Below are positions 34,860 through 37,080 of a stretch of 37,080 bases of DNA, in pieces (the stretch's first letter is position 1; every line of letters begins with the position of its first letter). This stretch comes from Bacteroides sp. (lineage in GTDB: Bacteria; Bacteroidota; Bacteroidia; Bacteroidales; Bacteroidaceae), in NCBI GenBank assembly GCA_021203515.1, contig JAJQAY010000009.1:1-37080 (forward strand). Reading direction: 5' to 3'. The translations under genes and the position numbers were made by a program. Below the pieces are notes generated by a model. It had not been told where the DNA came from. It ran no database searches and was given only the letters and a program-made list of their open reading frames with translations.

Positions 34860-35513
34860 ATGATTCAGATAGAGACCATATTTGACATATTGTGGAAGGG
34901 CTTCATAGTAGGTGTTATTGTTTCTGCGCCGTTGGGTCCTGTAGGTGTATTGTGCATTCAGCGTACTTTGAACAAGGGACGCTGGTATGGTTTCGTCACC
35001 GGTATAGGGGCTTCCCTGAGTGACATAGCTTATGCACTATTGACAGGTTACGGAATGAGTTTCGTCTTCGACTATATCAATAAGAATATCTTCTATTTGC
35101 AACTCTTCGGAAGCATTTTGCTGTTGGCTTTCGGTATTTATACATTCCGCAGTAATCCTGTCCATTCCATTCGTCCGATATCTACTAATAAAGGTTCCTA
35201 TTTTCATAACTTCATCACGGCATTCGCCGTCACTCTTTCCAATCCGCTGGTCATATTTCTGTTTGTCGGTCTCTTTGCACGTTTCGCTTTTGTGAGTGAG
35301 TGGGTGCTGGTATTTGAGGTTGTCACCGGATATTTAGCTATTGCATTGGGGGCGTTGGCTTGGTGGTTTGGCATTACTTATTTTGTCAGCAAAGTGCGCA
35401 CACAATTCAATCTGCGCGGCATTTGGATATTGAACCGCATCATCGGGAGCATCGTCATGGTTGTGTCTGTGCTTGGGTTGGTGTTCACGCTGATGGGCGA
35501 ATCACTGTACTGA
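34860..35513 (+). CDS. LysE-family amino-acid exporter
   Basis: 217 residues, about six membrane segments. The LysE/RhtB pattern is visible at the N-terminus: FIVGVIVSAPLGPVGVLCIQRTLNKGR, then a helix with GIGASLSDIAYAL. Helices continue through NPLVIFLFVGLFARF and end in VMVVSVLGLVFTLMG. Family members export amino acids or related small molecules from the cytoplasm; the substrate is not predictable. It is the first of three co-directional genes (with DUF4924 and rfbD). The frame is intact. Confidence 0.85.
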   Translation: MIQIETIFDILWKGFIVGVIVSAPLGPVGVLCIQRTLNKGRWYGFVTGIGASLSDIAYALLTGYGMSFVFDYINKNIFYLQLFGSILLLAFGIYTFRSNPVHSIRPISTNKGSYFHNFITAFAVTLSNPLVIFLFVGLFARFAFVSEWVLVFEVVTGYLAIALGALAWWFGITYFVSKVRTQFNLRGIWILNRIIGSIVMVVSVLGLVFTLMGESLY

Positions 35514-35541
35514 GTTGATAGTTGATAGAGTTGATAGATAA
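35512..35541 (+). repeat. GAGTTGATA short tandem repeat
   Basis: About four copies of GTTGATA/GAGTTGATA immediately after the LysE-type stop codon, the same style of small repeat as at 9595-9628. Confidence 0.6.
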
Positions 35542-35574
35542 TGAAATCATAAATCTAAAATCAGAAATCCTAAC

Positions 35575-36114
35575 GTGAAGATTGCACAGCAACTGAAAGA
35601 GAAGAATATAGCCGAATACCTTATATATATGTGGCAGGTGGAAGATTTAATTCGTGCCAACGGGTGCGACATTGATACATTGCGCCGCACTGTCATTTCC
35701 CATTATCCCGAAGAAGAACGTCCGGCACTGGAAGAGTGGTATGAAAACCTTATCGGCATGATGCGTGGTGAGGGAGTTGTGGAGAAAGGGCACCTGCAAA
35801 TTAACCGTAACGTCATTCAGAACCTGACGGAGTTGCATGCTGCGTTGCTTGCTTCTACTAAATATCCGTTTTATAATGCGGCTTATTTCAAGGTATTGCC
35901 TTTCATCGTGAAACTGAGGCAGAAGAACGGACAGAAGGACGAGCCCGAACTGGAGACATGCTTCGAAGCACTATACGGTGTGCTGCTGCTGCGTTTGCAA
36001 AAGAAGGAAATCAGTCAGGGAACCGTTAAGGCGATAGAAGCTATCAGCGGTTTTATTTCTCTGCTTGCCAACTATTACGACAAGGAGAAGCGGGGCGAAC
36101 TGGAACTGGATTAA
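35575..36114 (+). CDS. DUF4924 family protein
   Basis: 179 residues from a GTG start (GTGAAGATTGCACAG), the only start that keeps the conserved N-terminus MKIAQQLKEKNIAEYLIYMW. Mostly helical, soluble, no signal peptide. This hypothetical family is common in Bacteroidales. The gene lies between a LysE-type exporter and rfbD, with 61-bp and 48-bp gaps, probably on one transcript. The function is not known. The frame is intact. Confidence 0.75.
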   Translation: MKIAQQLKEKNIAEYLIYMWQVEDLIRANGCDIDTLRRTVISHYPEEERPALEEWYENLIGMMRGEGVVEKGHLQINRNVIQNLTELHAALLASTKYPFYNAAYFKVLPFIVKLRQKNGQKDEPELETCFEALYGVLLLRLQKKEISQGTVKAIEAISGFISLLANYYDKEKRGELELD

Positions 36115-36162
36115 GAAGAATTGTTCATCGTAACATCATATTTTTTAAGTATTACTTTATTA

Positions 36163-37023
36163 ATGAATATTTTAATAACCGGCGCCAACGGTCAACTTGG
36201 CAATGAAATGCAAGTGCTGTCGAAAGAAAATACCCGGCACACTTATTTTTTTACGGATGTACAGGAACTGGATATTTGCGACGAGCAGGCTGTGCATGCG
36301 TTCATTTCCGACAAGCAGATTGACGTCATTGTGAACTGCGCTGCTTATACGGCAGTGGACAAGGCGGAGGACAATCCCGAACTCTGCGATAAATTAAATC
36401 ATATAGCTCCCGGTTATCTGGCTGCTGCGGCTGAGGCTTGCGGGGCGGCGTTGATACAAGTTTCTACGGATTATGTATTCGACGGAACGGGGCATATCCC
36501 TTATACGGAAGACGTGGCTCCTTGCCCTAATTCAGTCTATGGCTCTACCAAGTTGGCGGGCGAGCAGGCGGTGATGCAGAATTGCAGCCGTGTCATGATT
36601 ATCCGCACGGCGTGGTTGTACTCCATTTACGGGAATAATTTTGTGAAGACAATGCTTCGCTTGGGACGTGAGCGTGATGCGTTGGGCGTTGTTTTCGACC
36701 AGATAGGTACGCCAACCTATGCCCGTGACCTGGCGATTGCTATTTTTGCAGCTATTAATCAGGGAATAGTGCCGGGCGTCTATCACTTCAGCAACGAGGG
36801 CGTTTGCTCCTGGTATGACTTTACGGTTGCCATTCATCGGATAGCCGGAATAACATCGTGCAAGGTTAGTCCGTTGCACACGGATGAATATCCGGCAAAA
36901 GCACCGCGTCCGCAATATTCCGTGTTGGATAAGACAAAGATAAAAAAGACCTTCGACATCGAAATACCTCATTGGGAAGAGAGTTTGAGGGTTTGCATGG
37001 ATAGACTGAAAGAATTGGATTAA
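36163..37023 (+). CDS. rfbD: dTDP-4-dehydrorhamnose reductase
   Basis: 286 residues from ATG 36163 (MNILITGANGQLGNEM); an in-frame TTG 14 codons earlier would add an unconserved leader. It reduces dTDP-4-dehydro-L-rhamnose to dTDP-L-rhamnose with NAD(P)H, the last step of rhamnose donor synthesis for surface polysaccharides. Features: Rossmann loop GANGQLG (7-13), STDYVFDG (about 101-108) and the SDR active-site pair Tyr126-x3-Lys130 (YGSTK). rfbA, rfbB and rfbC are not in the window. The frame is intact to a normal C-terminus. Confidence 0.92.
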   Translation: MNILITGANGQLGNEMQVLSKENTRHTYFFTDVQELDICDEQAVHAFISDKQIDVIVNCAAYTAVDKAEDNPELCDKLNHIAPGYLAAAAEACGAALIQVSTDYVFDGTGHIPYTEDVAPCPNSVYGSTKLAGEQAVMQNCSRVMIIRTAWLYSIYGNNFVKTMLRLGRERDALGVVFDQIGTPTYARDLAIAIFAAINQGIVPGVYHFSNEGVCSWYDFTVAIHRIAGITSCKVSPLHTDEYPAKAPRPQYSVLDKTKIKKTFDIEIPHWEESLRVCMDRLKELD

Positions 37024-37080
37024 ATAATAACGGAATTGTCTGTTTTAATCTTGTGTGTACCGTAAAGACAATATTTGTCT

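Noticed and set aside
34621..34863. 80-codon plus-strand frame in the divergent gap
   Set aside because: AT-rich, Cys- and Phe-rich random-looking translation running into the LysE-type start; no ribosome-site or family support.

Overview
The window looks like a chromosomal segment of a gut Bacteroides (Bacteroidales). The evidence is Mfa1/Mfa2-type fimbrial genes, a hybrid two-component regulator of the Bacteroides kind (propeller, kinase, receiver and AraC in one chain), a single-chain PurL, and several promoters that fit the Bacteroides -33 TTTG / -7 TAnnTTTG pattern. The species cannot be named from sequence alone.

Layout. (1) 1-6.3 kb, minus strand: a fimbrial locus transcribed right to left: DUF3575 outer-membrane protein, DUF3868 protein with an octapeptide repeat tract, a clostripain-like C11 cysteine protease lipoprotein, a 518-bp repeat-rich gap, the Mfa1-type fimbrillin, and a FimB/Mfa2-type anchor. 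(2) 6.3-6.9 kb: a 598-bp segment bounded by perfect 24-bp inverted repeats. It holds one promoter matching the Bacteroides consensus, now pointing away from the fimbrial genes. A tyrosine recombinase gene (6944-8185) lies 31 bp beyond it. I read this as a phase-variable invertible promoter caught in the OFF orientation. (3) 8.2-12.9 kb, plus strand: a second surface locus with a DUF3575 paralogue, a carboxypeptidase-regulatory/OmpA-like/tetratricopeptide-like protein and a duplicated beta-barrel protein. (4) 13-17.6 kb: a family 10-like glycosyl hydrolase, cstA, a small membrane protein, an OMP barrel and a RelE/ParE-type toxin-antitoxin pair. (5) 17.7-25.2 kb: uvrA, a broken sensor kinase, a second family 10-like hydrolase and a ChrA transporter pair. 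(6) 25.2-37 kb: the hybrid two-component regulator (10 bp from the ChrA pair), purL, a LruC-domain lipoprotein, a LysE-family exporter, DUF4924 and rfbD.

Gene integrity is unusual. Eight surface or sensory genes (about 11 kb) carry twelve single-base frameshifts and three in-frame stops, and one more stop seems to have been lost. About 21 kb of other genes, including uvrA, purL and the 4-kb hybrid regulator, read through cleanly. The frameshifts sit in short homopolymers. This is either real decay focused on surface and sensory genes or residual assembly error left in poorly conserved genes; the sequence alone cannot decide.

Several families of palindromic repeats fill the gaps: three copies of a hairpin whose arms differ but stay complementary, a nested palindrome, a 44-bp inverted repeat, and a strict 23-bp tandem array. 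No tRNA, rRNA or CRISPR array was recognised.
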